A DNA stretch of 64,000 bases, taken from assembly GCA_910586255.1 (NCBI GenBank), contig CAJUHR010000001.1, positions 1 through 64,000 on the forward strand. Reading direction: 5' to 3'. Of the stretch, positions 15,294 to 23,340 are shown one piece after another; position 1 is the first letter of the stretch; every line of letters begins with the position of its first letter. Position numbers and translations under genes: made by a program. This stretch comes from an uncultured Lachnospiraceae bacterium (lineage in GTDB: Bacteria; Bacillota; Clostridia; Lachnospirales; Lachnospiraceae). A model generated the notes under the pieces. The model saw only the letters and a program-made list of their open reading frames with translations. It did not search any database and had not been told where the DNA came from.

Positions 15294-16793
15294 ATGGGTA
15301 AGTACGTTATCGCGCTGGACCAGGGAACCACCAGTTCCCGATGTATCCTGTTTGACGAGCAGGGAAGCATTTGCAGCGTGGCTCAGAAGGAATTCACCCA
15401 GATTTATCCGCAGCCGGGTTGGGTGGAGCACAATCCCATGGAGATTTGGTCATCCCAGCTTTCCGTCACTATGGAAGCTATGGGAAAGATCGGCGCTCAC
15501 TACAGTGATATCGCCGCCATCGGCATCACCAATCAGCGGGAGACAACGATTGTCTGGGACAGGGATACGGGGGAGCCGGTGTATAACGCCATCGTCTGGC
15601 AGTGCCGGCGGACTGCGGATCGGATCGAGCGTCTGAAGGAAGACGGGCTGGAGGAGAAGATTATTGACAGAACCGGGCTGATTCCGGATGCCTATTTTTC
15701 CGGCAGCAAGATTGAATGGATTCTGGATCATGTTGAGGGGGCCAGAGAGCGGGCTGAGCGAGGAGATTTGTTGTTTGGCACGGTGGATACGTGGCTGATA
15801 TGGAATCTGACAAAGGGCTGCATCCATGTGACGGACTATACTAATGCGGCCCGCACCATGCTGTTTGACATACATAAAAAGTGCTGGGACGATGAGATTC
15901 TTAACTATTTCCGGATACCCAAATGCATGCTGCCGGATGTGAAGCCTTCCAGCTGTGTCTACGGCTATACGTCCTCGGATGTGATGGGAGGAAAGATTCC
16001 CATTGCCGGAGCAGCAGGAGACCAGCAGGCAGCGCTGTTCGGCCAGTGCTGTTTTGACGCCGGAGAGATGAAAAACACCTATGGCACCGGCTGCTTCCTT
16101 CTGATGAATACCGGAAATGCAGCGGTTAAATCCCATCACGGACTGCTGACTACCATTGCGGCCAGCAGCCAGGAGGAGAGCCAGTATGCCCTGGAGGGAA
16201 GCGTGTTTGTGGCGGGGGCTGCCGTTCAGTGGTTGCGGGACGAGATGCGTATGGTGCGCACGGCCGGCCAGACGGAGGAGTACTGTAGCTCAGTGGAGGA
16301 TACCGGCGGCGTCTATGTGGTGCCGGCCTTTGCAGGTTTGGGGGCGCCTTACTGGGATCAGTATGCCAGAGGCACGATTGTGGGGGTGACCCGCGGCACA
16401 AGCAAGGAGCACTTTATCCGGGCAACGGTGGAGTCCATGGCGTACCAGGTATCGGATCTGATCGAGTCCATGCAGCAGGATTCGGGGATTCCCTTAAAGC
16501 AGTTAAAGGTGGATGGCGGCGCCTGTGCAAACAATTTCCTGATGCAGTTTCAGTCCGATTTGTTGAATGCTGAGATTGTACGACCGGAGTGTATTGAGAC
16601 GACCGCCTTAGGCGCTGCCTATCTGGCTGGGTTGGCAGTGGGATACTGGAAAAGCAAAGAGGAGATACGGAAAAACTGGAAGATTTCCAGGACCTTTGAG
16701 AGCACCATGGAGGCAGAGCATCGCAAGGAGCTGATAAAAGGGTGGAAGCGTGCCGTGAAATGTGCCCTGTGCTGGTCCGGTGAGGAAACATAA
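15294..16793 (+). CDS. glpK: Glycerol kinase
   Basis: ATP-dependent phosphorylation of glycerol to sn-glycerol-3-phosphate in the cytoplasm. The FGGY kinase N-terminus ALDQGTTSSRCILF is at residues 6-19. GlpK landmarks include NPMEIW, the NQRETT segment, AIVWQCRRT and TYGTGCFLLMNTG, with a C-terminal GGACANNFLMQFQ motif. Length 499 is standard. A HisH-type PTS phosphorylation site as in enterococcal GlpK was not identified. SD AAAGGAGGAG lies 7 bases upstream. It is first in the glp block and lies behind the leader terminator. Confidence 0.97.
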   Translation: MGKYVIALDQGTTSSRCILFDEQGSICSVAQKEFTQIYPQPGWVEHNPMEIWSSQLSVTMEAMGKIGAHYSDIAAIGITNQRETTIVWDRDTGEPVYNAIVWQCRRTADRIERLKEDGLEEKIIDRTGLIPDAYFSGSKIEWILDHVEGARERAERGDLLFGTVDTWLIWNLTKGCIHVTDYTNAARTMLFDIHKKCWDDEILNYFRIPKCMLPDVKPSSCVYGYTSSDVMGGKIPIAGAAGDQQAALFGQCCFDAGEMKNTYGTGCFLLMNTGNAAVKSHHGLLTTIAASSQEESQYALEGSVFVAGAAVQWLRDEMRMVRTAGQTEEYCSSVEDTGGVYVVPAFAGLGAPYWDQYARGTIVGVTRGTSKEHFIRATVESMAYQVSDLIESMQQDSGIPLKQLKVDGGACANNFLMQFQSDLLNAEIVRPECIETTALGAAYLAGLAVGYWKSKEEIRKNWKISRTFESTMEAEHRKELIKGWKRAVKCALCWSGEET

Positions 16794-16835
16794 AAAATGC
16801 GGCGCTAAGACCGGATAAAAACAGAAGGGAGACAT

Positions 16836-17537
16836 ATGACAGTCGATTCATTAGGAATGGCAATCGGGGCATTGACGGATCCTCAGTTTTTGCTGCTTGA
16901 GGCAGAATTGATGTTGCGTGTGACACTTGCCTGTATTCTGGGATGGCTGATCGGCAATGAGAGGAAAAACCGCAATAAATCGGCCGGAACCCGCACTCAT
17001 GCCATCGTAGCCCTAGGCGCGGCCCTGGCAATGGTAGTGTCAAAATACGGATTTCAGGACATACCGGACTATGATGCTGCCCGTGTGGCCGCTCAGGTGG
17101 TCAGCGGTGTGGGATTTTTAGGCGCGGGGATTATTTTTGTGAGAAATAATCTGGTCAACGGGCTCACTACGGCAGCCGGGCTATGGGCTACGGCGGGGGT
17201 CGGACTTGCCATGGGGGCAGGTCTCTATGTGATTGGTATTGCATCTACGGTACTGATTGTTCTGATGCAGCTGATCACCCACAGAATAGCCTATTTTGCA
17301 AAGGTGGCTTCCGGAGGAATCATTCGCCTGACTATTGTCCAGGAAGAAAATGCCACAAAGAAAATGCGGGAATTTCTGGAGAGCTGCAAAATCGATGTGG
17401 CTTCCGTAAAGATTCACAAGAACAAGAAGGAAGAGATCAAGCTGGAGTACGAGGTGGTGTATCCGCCGGGGTTTGACAAGGCGGCATTGTTTGCCAAGCT
17501 GGCAGAGATGCCGGGAGTGATGATGATCAGTGAGTGA
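16836..17537 (+). CDS. MgtC/SapB family membrane protein
   Basis: A 233-residue protein with an N-terminal MgtC membrane domain (about 20-150, four to five helices). Typical segments are LGWLIGNERKNRNKSAGTRTHAIVALG with the conserved E-R-x3 and T-R-T-H elements, and the VSGVGFLGAGIIF and LTTAAGLWATAG signatures. The soluble ACT-like C-terminus covers about 165-233. MgtC proteins modulate Mg2+ homeostasis and F-ATPase in other bacteria. Its place between glpK and the G3P dehydrogenase genes is odd and may reflect phosphate or energy stress rather than glycerol catabolism. Confidence 0.9.
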   Translation: MTVDSLGMAIGALTDPQFLLLEAELMLRVTLACILGWLIGNERKNRNKSAGTRTHAIVALGAALAMVVSKYGFQDIPDYDAARVAAQVVSGVGFLGAGIIFVRNNLVNGLTTAAGLWATAGVGLAMGAGLYVIGIASTVLIVLMQLITHRIAYFAKVASGGIIRLTIVQEENATKKMREFLESCKIDVASVKIHKNKKEEIKLEYEVVYPPGFDKAALFAKLAEMPGVMMISE

Positions 17538-17611
17538 CCGGAGGCATCCGAAAGGGTAGTGGCTGGTGCAGGTTTCTTACAAGGAGAAAACATGTATATG
17601 GAGGAAGAGAT

Positions 17612-19048
17612 ATGAAGGAATGGAGTTTCGATGCGGTGATTATCGGCGGCGGCGTGACCGGCTGTGCGGTGGCAAGAGAGCTTTCCCGTTACAGTCTGCG
17701 CACGGCTCTGGTTGAGCGGGAGGAGGATGTCTGCTCCGGCACGTCCAAGGCAAACAGTGCCATTGTCCATGCCGGACATGACGCGGTGCCGGGATCAGTA
17801 AAGGCCAGATTCAACATAGAGGGCAACCGCATGATGGGGGAGCTGGCCAAGGAGCTGGATTTTGAGTTTGAGAGGAATGGTTCTCTGATTCTGTGCTTTG
17901 CGGAGGAAGACAGGCCGGCTCTTACAGAGCTGTATAATAAGGGTGTCAAAAACGGTGTTCCGGATCTTAAGATCATCACCGGAGACGAGGCCAGAGCCAT
18001 GGAGCCCAATGTCAGTGATGCGGTAGTGGCTGCTCTTTACGCGCCTACGGGCGGAATTGTTTGCCCCTTCGGTCTGACCATTGCCCTGGCGGAAAATGCC
18101 TGTGACAACGGAGTGGAATTTTTGTTTAACACGGAAGTGAAAAATGTGGTAAGGACCGATGCCGGATATGACCTGGAAACGGCTGACGGAGTGATTCACA
18201 CCACCTATGTGGTCAATGCTGCCGGCGTATATGCGGATGAGATTCACAATATGGTGAGCGAGAGAAAGCTGCATATCACCCCCAGAAAGGGAGATTACTG
18301 TTTGCTGGACAAGGAGGCAGGGAGCCATGTAAAGCATACGATCTTCCAGCTTCCCGGAAAGCTTGGAAAGGGTATCTTAGTTACCCCTACTATCCACGGC
18401 AATCTGCTGACCGGACCTACGGCTAAGGATATTGGGGACAAGGAGGCAACCGCCACTACGGCAGAGGAGCTGGCAAAGATCATGGAAAAGGGCAGCGTCA
18501 GTGTAAAGAATGTTCCCTTCCGCCAGGTGATCACTTCCTTCTCGGGACTTCGCGCCCACGAGGACGGGGATGATTTTATTGTGGGAGAGGCACAGGATGC
18601 ACCGGGCTTCTTTGACGCGGCAGGTATCGAGTCTCCCGGACTGACCAGCGCGCCGGCCATCGGTGCCTATCTGGCAGAAAAGGTGGCTAAGAAGGCCGGA
18701 GCCGGGAAGAAAGCAGACTGGAACGGCAGGCGCAAGGGCTTTGTCCGCCCGGAGAAGCTGTCCACTGAGGAGCGGGCGGCTCTGATTAAGGAGCGTCCGG
18801 AGTATGGAACCATTATCTGCCGCTGTGAAGGCGTCAGTGAGGGGGAGATCATAGATGCCATCAACCGAACCTTGGGAGCCGTATCCTTGGACGGAATTAA
18901 GCGGCGGGTACGTCAGGGCATGGGACGGTGCCAGGCAGGCTTCTGCACCCCGAGAACCATGGAGATTCTGGCGAGAGAGCGCGGTATGGAGATGGAAGAT
19001 ATTTGTAAAAACGCACCCGGTTCCAATATGTTGACCGGTCAGAAATAG
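17612..19048 (+). CDS. Anaerobic glycerol-3-phosphate dehydrogenase, GlpA-like FAD subunit with BFD domain
   Basis: FAD-dependent oxidase of the GlpA/GlpO (DAO) type, 478 residues. The Rossmann GGGVTGCAVARELSR is at the N-terminus, followed by FAD contacts such as SGTSKANSAIVHAGHD. The C-terminus has a BFD-like [2Fe-2S] domain: C-x-C in ICRCEGVSEGEI and C-x4-C in GRCQAGFC. Expected reaction: G3P to dihydroxyacetone phosphate. ATG 17612 has GGAGG 7 bases upstream; the longer frame back to 17534 lacks a site and overlaps the previous stop. It forms a tight unit with the next two genes. Confidence 0.9.
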   Translation: MKEWSFDAVIIGGGVTGCAVARELSRYSLRTALVEREEDVCSGTSKANSAIVHAGHDAVPGSVKARFNIEGNRMMGELAKELDFEFERNGSLILCFAEEDRPALTELYNKGVKNGVPDLKIITGDEARAMEPNVSDAVVAALYAPTGGIVCPFGLTIALAENACDNGVEFLFNTEVKNVVRTDAGYDLETADGVIHTTYVVNAAGVYADEIHNMVSERKLHITPRKGDYCLLDKEAGSHVKHTIFQLPGKLGKGILVTPTIHGNLLTGPTAKDIGDKEATATTAEELAKIMEKGSVSVKNVPFRQVITSFSGLRAHEDGDDFIVGEAQDAPGFFDAAGIESPGLTSAPAIGAYLAEKVAKKAGAGKKADWNGRRKGFVRPEKLSTEERAALIKERPEYGTIICRCEGVSEGEIIDAINRTLGAVSLDGIKRRVRQGMGRCQAGFCTPRTMEILARERGMEMEDICKNAPGSNMLTGQK

Positions 19049-19060
19049 GAGGGCAGCGAC

Positions 19061-20326
19061 ATGGCAAAGCATGATATCGTAATTATCGGAGGTGGTCCTG
19101 CAGGGCTTGCAGCGGCAGTGGCGGCAAGAAGGGCAGGGATTCAGGATATTCTGATTCTGGAGCGTGACGGCTGTCTGGGAGGAATTTTAAATCAGTGTAT
19201 TCACAACGGCTTTGGCCTGCATACCTTCAAGGAGGAGCTGACCGGGCCGGAGTATGCAGCCCGCTATATTGAGATGGTGGAGGAGGAAAAGATTCCCTAT
19301 AAGCTGAACACTATGGTCATTGACATCAACAAGGATAAACAGGTTACAGTCATCAACAGGGAGGACGGACTGACCACTATCCAAGCTAAGGCAATTATCC
19401 TGGCCATGGGCTGTAGGGAACGTCCCAGAGGGGCTTTGAATATTCCGGGCTATCGTCCTGCAGGGATCTATTCTGCCGGTACGGCTCAGCGCCTGATGAA
19501 TATCGAGGGCTTCAGCGTGGGAAAAGAGGTCGTGATTTTAGGATCCGGAGATATCGGACTGATCATGGCAAGAAGAATGACCTTAGAGGGCGCCAAGGTG
19601 AAGGTGGTGGCAGAGCTGATGCCTTACTCCGGCGGATTAAAGAGAAATATCGTACAGTGCCTGGATGATTACGGGATTCCCTTAAAGCTTAGTCACACGG
19701 TGGTCAATATTGAAGGCAAGGAGCGGGTAACTGGCATCACTATCGCGGAGGTAGGGCCGGATAGGAAGCCTATTCCCGGAACCGAGGAGCATTACAGCTG
19801 CGATACGCTTCTTTTGTCTGTGGGTCTGATTCCGGAGAATGAGCTGAGCCGGAGCATTGGAATTCGCATGAGCCGCATTACATCCGGCCCGGAGGTCAAT
19901 GACCAGTTGGAGACCAGCACGGAAGGTGTGTTTGCCTGTGGGAATGTGCTTCACGTTCACGATCTGGTGGACTATGTGTCCGAGGAGGCCACTTTGGCGG
20001 GAATCAACGCGGCGGAATATGTGAAGTCCGGCCAGGAGAAGGATAATGCCCATTTGGTTGAGTTAAAGGCGGAGAACGGGGTCCGCTATACGGTACCTCA
20101 GACGCTGGATATTAACAATATGCAGGAGAAGGTGACGGTTCGTTTCCGTGTGGCGGATGTATATAAGGACCGGTATATCAGTGTGTATTATGACGGTGTT
20201 CAGATTTCCAAAAAGAAGAAAAAGGTGCTGGCTCCCGGGGAGATGGAGCAGGTGGTCCTCAAGAAGGACAGCTTTGGCCAGTATCCGGATCTGAAGAATA
20301 TCGTTATTTGTACGGAGGTGGAATAA
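19061..20326 (+). CDS. NAD(P)/FAD-dependent oxidoreductase, second subunit of the G3P dehydrogenase
   Basis: A 421-residue pyridine-nucleotide disulfide oxidoreductase-like flavoprotein. The N-terminal GGGPAGLAAAVAARRAG binds FAD and a second Rossmann motif GSGDIGLIMARR (about 165-177) binds NAD(P). The conserved GCRERPRGALNIPG and GVFACGNVLHVHDLVD are typical of the partner of GlpA-like proteins in Firmicutes. It replaces the E. coli GlpB subunit and could pass electrons to NAD or another carrier. It starts 12 bases after the previous gene and ends 1 base before the next. Confidence 0.88.
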   Translation: MAKHDIVIIGGGPAGLAAAVAARRAGIQDILILERDGCLGGILNQCIHNGFGLHTFKEELTGPEYAARYIEMVEEEKIPYKLNTMVIDINKDKQVTVINREDGLTTIQAKAIILAMGCRERPRGALNIPGYRPAGIYSAGTAQRLMNIEGFSVGKEVVILGSGDIGLIMARRMTLEGAKVKVVAELMPYSGGLKRNIVQCLDDYGIPLKLSHTVVNIEGKERVTGITIAEVGPDRKPIPGTEEHYSCDTLLLSVGLIPENELSRSIGIRMSRITSGPEVNDQLETSTEGVFACGNVLHVHDLVDYVSEEATLAGINAAEYVKSGQEKDNAHLVELKAENGVRYTVPQTLDINNMQEKVTVRFRVADVYKDRYISVYYDGVQISKKKKKVLAPGEMEQVVLKKDSFGQYPDLKNIVICTEVE

Positions 20327-20327
20327 T

Positions 20328-20690
20328 ATGGAGACGAGAGAGCTAATCTGTATCGGGTGCCCTTTAGGATGCCCATTGACGGTTCGTGTAGACGGGGAAA
20401 ATGTGGATGTAAGCGGAAATACCTGCAAGAGAGGCGATGATTACGCCCGCAAGGAGGTCTTAAGCCCCACCAGGATTGTGACCTCCAGTGTACATGTAAA
20501 GGGCGGAGAGCTGGAGATGGTATCCGTAAAGACGAAGGAAGATATTCCCAAGGGGAAGATATTTGAGATCATGGATGAGATTCGCAAAATCACGGTCAAT
20601 GCGCCAGTATCCATTGGGGATGTGGTGATTGAAAATGCGGCCGGCACCGGGATTCCGGTGATTGCAACCAAGAACGTAGCTGGTGTCTGA
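20328..20690 (+). CDS. DUF1667 protein, small Fe-S/zinc partner of the G3P dehydrogenase
   Basis: A 120-residue DUF1667 protein. The N-terminus has a cysteine cluster ICIGCPLGCPL plus a further Cys in GNTCKRGDDYA, a plausible [4Fe-4S] or metal site. DUF1667 genes regularly follow GlpA-like and FAD-dependent oxidoreductase genes in clostridia, so it is inferred to be the third subunit, in the role of GlpC. No membrane helix is visible. It is the last gene before the terminator at 20719. Confidence 0.88.
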   Translation: METRELICIGCPLGCPLTVRVDGENVDVSGNTCKRGDDYARKEVLSPTRIVTSSVHVKGGELEMVSVKTKEDIPKGKIFEIMDEIRKITVNAPVSIGDVVIENAAGTGIPVIATKNVAGV

Positions 20691-20718
20691 AAACAGAATT
20701 AAAAGGATCAATGGAAAG

Positions 20719-20757
20719 GCTGCCGGAGAATACCAGATTGGTTCTCCGGCAGTTTTT
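20719..20757 (+). terminator. Terminator of the glpK to DUF1667 operon
   Basis: CTGCCGGAGAA stem, loop about 10 nt, GTTCTCCGGCAG, then TTTTTT. Strong intrinsic terminator, meaning glpP starts from its own promoter. Confidence 0.93.
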
Positions 20758-20765
20758 TGCGGTTT

Positions 20766-20818
20766 GCTACTGTTCAGATAGGTCTGTGCGTTTACCGCGC
20801 TGACCGTATGGTAAACTG
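20766..20818 (+). repeat. Solo left half of the GTWAC-ended repeat family
   Basis: About 50 bases (ACTGTTCAGATAGG to GGTAAACTG) match the left part of the element at 22156 with about four differences. The right half and right inverted end are missing and no flanking duplication is seen, so this is a decayed copy. It lies just upstream of the glpP promoter. Confidence 0.75.
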
Positions 20819-20838
20819 GGGCGGTTATGGAGCAAATC

Positions 20839-20867
20839 TTGAGTTTTTGAGAAAATACATTTATAAT
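20839..20867 (+). promoter_or_regulatory. SigA-type promoter of glpP
   Basis: TTGAGT (20839-20844), 17-bp spacer, perfect TATAAT (20862-20867). Confidence 0.82.
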
Positions 20868-20913
20868 AGAAGAAAAAGGAGATTCGTGGAAAAGGGAAAG
20901 GGGGATTTTGAGT

Positions 20914-21474
20914 ATGAAGGCAATGGAGCTGTTGGAAACATCGCCGGTGATTGCGGCTGTGAAGAATGACCAGGGACTGCAGCGGTGTTTTGATTCAGAA
21001 TGCCAGGTAGTATTTGTTTTGTATGGGAATATCTGCAATATCGGAGGGATTGTCCGGCAGATTCAGGAGCATGGAAAGATTGCCATTGTCCATGTGGACT
21101 TGACGGCAGGGTTGAACGCCAAGGAGGTGGCCGTGGACTTTATTAAGCAGACCACCAGCGCGGACGGAATTATTAGCACGAAGCCGCTGCTTGTAAAGCG
21201 GGCCCAGGAATTAGGACTTTATGGAGTGCAGAGAACCTTTATGATTGATTCCATGGCAGTTAGTACCATGAAAAAGCAGATTGACACCTTTCATCCGGAT
21301 TTGGTGGAGGTGATGCCAGGGATTATACCCAAGGTACTGGGGGAGATCCGGGGATATACAAACATTCCCATCATTGCCGGCGGGTTGATTTCGGACAAGA
21401 AGGATATTATGGCAGCCTTTGCGGCCGGGGCAGATGCCATTTCCACCACAAAGGAGGAACTGTGGTTTGCATAA
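20914..21474 (+). CDS. glpP: GlpP, glycerol-3-phosphate responsive antiterminator
   Basis: RNA-binding antiterminator with a TIM-barrel-like fold, 186 residues. Family landmarks: the SPVIAAVKN N-terminus, HGKIAIVHVDLTAGL, DGIISTKPLLVKRAQELGL, QRTFMIDS, VEVMPGIIPKVL, IPIIAGGLI and a final TTKEELW. In Bacillus, GlpP bound to G3P stops termination in glp leaders. Here the terminator at 15101-15142 is the obvious target. ATG 20914 has AAAGGGGG about 9 bases upstream; TTG 20908 is less likely. It has its own promoter, so the regulator can be made before induction. Confidence 0.93.
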   Translation: MKAMELLETSPVIAAVKNDQGLQRCFDSECQVVFVLYGNICNIGGIVRQIQEHGKIAIVHVDLTAGLNAKEVAVDFIKQTTSADGIISTKPLLVKRAQELGLYGVQRTFMIDSMAVSTMKKQIDTFHPDLVEVMPGIIPKVLGEIRGYTNIPIIAGGLISDKKDIMAAFAAGADAISTTKEELWFA

Positions 21475-22159
21475 GAAAATGACCAGGGTGTGCTTGCGGG
21501 AAGCGGAGCAATTTGTCTGGATTACAGGGGAGAACGGGTGCCACTGCGGCGGAAATCAAGCCTGGTTTGAGTGGAAGGGACAAGAGAGCAGGAGCCATGT
21601 GGCCAGGCAAGGGGCCTGTGGAACGGTGGCTTTGGCCAATATTGCTGCTTATCTGGCGGGAAAAGATCCGGCCTATAAGGGACTTTATCCCTATCCGGAC
21701 TACTCAAAGGCCAGCTTTCTCGCCCATATGGAGGACTTGTACGGCTATGTGGCGCCTTACCATATCGGCCGGTTTCCCTTAGGCGTCTGGCCTATTGGAC
21801 GCCTGGCAGCAGGAATGGAGCGATTTGCCCGGGACAGAGGGGTGACACTTCACGCTGCCAGGCGCGATTGGTTCTTTAGCCGGAGGAATGTTCTGCGGTA
21901 TGTGACGGAGGGCCTTGAGAGTGATTGTCCGGTAGCCATGCTGGTGGGCACTCACCGGCTGAGGCAGGTGGAGGTGGCGTATCCGGGCCGGGGAAGTTGC
22001 AAGGAGGATATAGGGCTTCACTGGGTGACTGTGACGGGGCTTGAGACGGACGGGGAGACAGTGAGGTTTGAGGTGTCCACCTGGGGAGGACGGGCAGTAC
22101 TTAATCTGGATGAGTATATGAAGGAGAAGGTTTATGCGGGGATGATGTATTTTGCGTAA
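21467..22159 (+). CDS. C39-like cysteine peptidase family protein
   Basis: A soluble 230-residue protein with papain-like C39_2 features: candidate nucleophile C51 in RQGACGTVALANIAAYL and candidate H185 in DIGLHWVTVTG. There is no signal peptide and no transporter domain. TTG 21467 has AAGGAGG 9 bases upstream and overlaps the glpP stop by 8 bases. ATG 21479 would lie 21 bases from that site, so TTG is preferred. Translation is probably coupled to glpP. Substrate and role are unknown. The gene ends within the 8-bp duplication of an inserted element, which has preserved the ending Y-F-A-stop. Confidence 0.72.
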   Translation: MHKKMTRVCLREAEQFVWITGENGCHCGGNQAWFEWKGQESRSHVARQGACGTVALANIAAYLAGKDPAYKGLYPYPDYSKASFLAHMEDLYGYVAPYHIGRFPLGVWPIGRLAAGMERFARDRGVTLHAARRDWFFSRRNVLRYVTEGLESDCPVAMLVGTHRLRQVEVAYPGRGSCKEDIGLHWVTVTGLETDGETVRFEVSTWGGRAVLNLDEYMKEKVYAGMMYFA

Positions 22160-22289
22160 CTGTTCAGATAGGTCCGCGCATTTACTGCGCTGACCGTATG
22201 GTAAACTGAGCCGGAAAGCAAAAATCCCATCGCCGAAGGCGATTTTCATGGATTTTTGCAGGTTACTGAGAACGTATGTGAACAGTAAC
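22156..22289 (+). mobile_element. MITE-like palindromic element 1 (134 bp) with 8-bp TSD
   Basis: The element starts GTAACTGTTCAG and ends TGAACAGTAAC (inverted ends) and is flanked by TATTTTGC on both sides (22148-22155 and 22290-22297). The next three bases (GTA) also match by chance. The interior has its own hairpin (GCAAAAATCC arm, ATCGCC-GAA-GGCGAT, GGATTTTTGC arm). It carries no coding capacity. It was inserted at the stop codon of the C39-like gene and lies just before the promoter of the next gene. Confidence 0.85.
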
Positions 22290-22301
22290 TATTTTGCGTA
22301 G

Positions 22302-22330
22302 TTGTGTAAAAGGAAGGCTTTTGCTATAAT
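22302..22330 (+). promoter_or_regulatory. SigA-type promoter of the YheO-like regulator
   Basis: TTGTGT (22302-22307), 17-bp spacer, TATAAT (22325-22330) preceded by TGC. It begins 4 bases after the duplicated target site of element 1. Confidence 0.82.
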
Positions 22331-22436
22331 GAGATTATAGTATTTTCGCAGAAGAAGCAGAAGACGGGATCGGCCTGTGGGAATTGTCATAAACGAGGCA
22401 GGCTGGCAGATCAGGAGACGAAAAAGGAGACGGATT

Positions 22437-23102
22437 TTGGATACGCTGGATTATTACAAGAAACTGGTAGACTTTCTGGGACAGGTTCTGGGGGAGTATG
22501 GAGAGGTGGTACTGCGGGACTGCAGAAAACCCAATCATGACATCATTGCCATTGCCAACGGTCATGTCAGCGGGCGGACTGTCGGGGCGCCGATTACGGA
22601 TTTTACCTTGTCTGTGCTGGCCAACGAGGAGTGGAAGGAAAAGGATTATGTGGTGAACTATGTGGGCAAGGCAGCCCCCAATAAGAATCTGCGTTCTTCC
22701 ACTCTTTTTATTCGGGAGGAGGGAGAGCTGATCGGGCAGCTTTGTATCAATATTGATATGGGCCCCTATGAGCAGGTGATGAACAGTATCCGCGCCTTAA
22801 GCGGGATGGGGCTGATGCATGGCCTTGATACAGAGGGCGTGGTCTGTGAGGGACCGGTGGAAAATTTTTCGGCGGATGTGACCGGAGATATGATGAGCAA
22901 AGCGGTAGTGCAGGTGGTAGGCTCCAGCGATGCGATCGTGCGGGAGAGGCTGACCCAGGAGGATCGGATTCAGATTGTGGAGGGCTTAAACCAGGCCGGT
23001 CTGTTCCAGATTAAGGGGGCAGTGAGCCAGGTAGCGGAATATCTGTACTGCTCAGAAGCCAGCGTGTACCGGTATTTGGCCAAGATACAGAAGCGGCTGT
23101 GA
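22437..23102 (+). CDS. YheO-like PAS/HTH transcriptional regulator
   Basis: A 221-residue regulator with an N-terminal YheO-like PAS domain (signatures GEVVLRD, IANGHVSGRTVGAPITDF, NKNLRSSTLFIREEGELIGQLCINID) and a C-terminal helix-turn-helix (about 165-221: LNQAGLFQIKGAVSQVAEYLYCSEASVYRYL). In other bacteria this family (DauR type) controls amino-acid catabolism genes. Here it precedes a cysteine desulfidase-like gene and transporter, so it probably senses an amino acid. TTG 22437 has AAAGGAGA 7 bases upstream and matches the family N-terminus. The longer frame from GTG 22377 lacks a site. Confidence 0.87.
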   Translation: MDTLDYYKKLVDFLGQVLGEYGEVVLRDCRKPNHDIIAIANGHVSGRTVGAPITDFTLSVLANEEWKEKDYVVNYVGKAAPNKNLRSSTLFIREEGELIGQLCINIDMGPYEQVMNSIRALSGMGLMHGLDTEGVVCEGPVENFSADVTGDMMSKAVVQVVGSSDAIVRERLTQEDRIQIVEGLNQAGLFQIKGAVSQVAEYLYCSEASVYRYLAKIQKRL

Positions 23103-23176
23103 GGACACGGCAGCAATTGCAGTGTTATTTGAATATCTGTAATTTTTATTATTATAAAAAAAATTTATCACAATGA

Positions 23177-23205
23177 TTGACAAAATCATCTCAAAGTATT
23201 ATATT
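23177..23205 (+). promoter_or_regulatory. SigA-type promoter of the cysteine desulfidase operon
   Basis: Perfect TTGACA (23177-23182), 17-bp spacer, TATATT (23200-23205). The transcript would carry element 2 in its leader. Confidence 0.85.
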
Positions 23206-23244
23206 CTATTTATAAAGATTTGATAAATTTCCCATAAATAAATT

Positions 23245-23309
23245 ATAACGGTTCAGCCATGATTTCTCTTGTTTTCAAGACACAGGAAAACAGGAGACTG
23301 AACCGTTAC
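23245..23309 (+). mobile_element. MITE-like palindromic element 2 (65 bp) with near-perfect 8-bp TSD
   Basis: ATAACGGTTCAG at the left and CTGAACCGTTAC at the right are inverted ends. The interior TCTCTTGTTTT and AAAACAGGAGA pair further, so the whole element can fold into one hairpin. Flanks are AATAAATT (23237-23244) and AATAAATA (23310-23317), matching at 7 of 8 positions. It lies in the 5' leader of the following operon, 31 bases before the start codon. Confidence 0.75.
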
Positions 23310-23340
23310 AATAAATAGTGAATTGCATAGGAGGACAGGT

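Noticed and set aside
20757..20969. 70-residue frame upstream of glpP
   Set aside because: It reads through the repeat fragment and the glpP promoter; not a gene.
22156..22289. Element 1 as the terminator of the C39-like gene only
   Set aside because: It can form hairpins, but shared ends with other copies and the 8-bp flanking duplication show it is an inserted element; termination may be a side effect.
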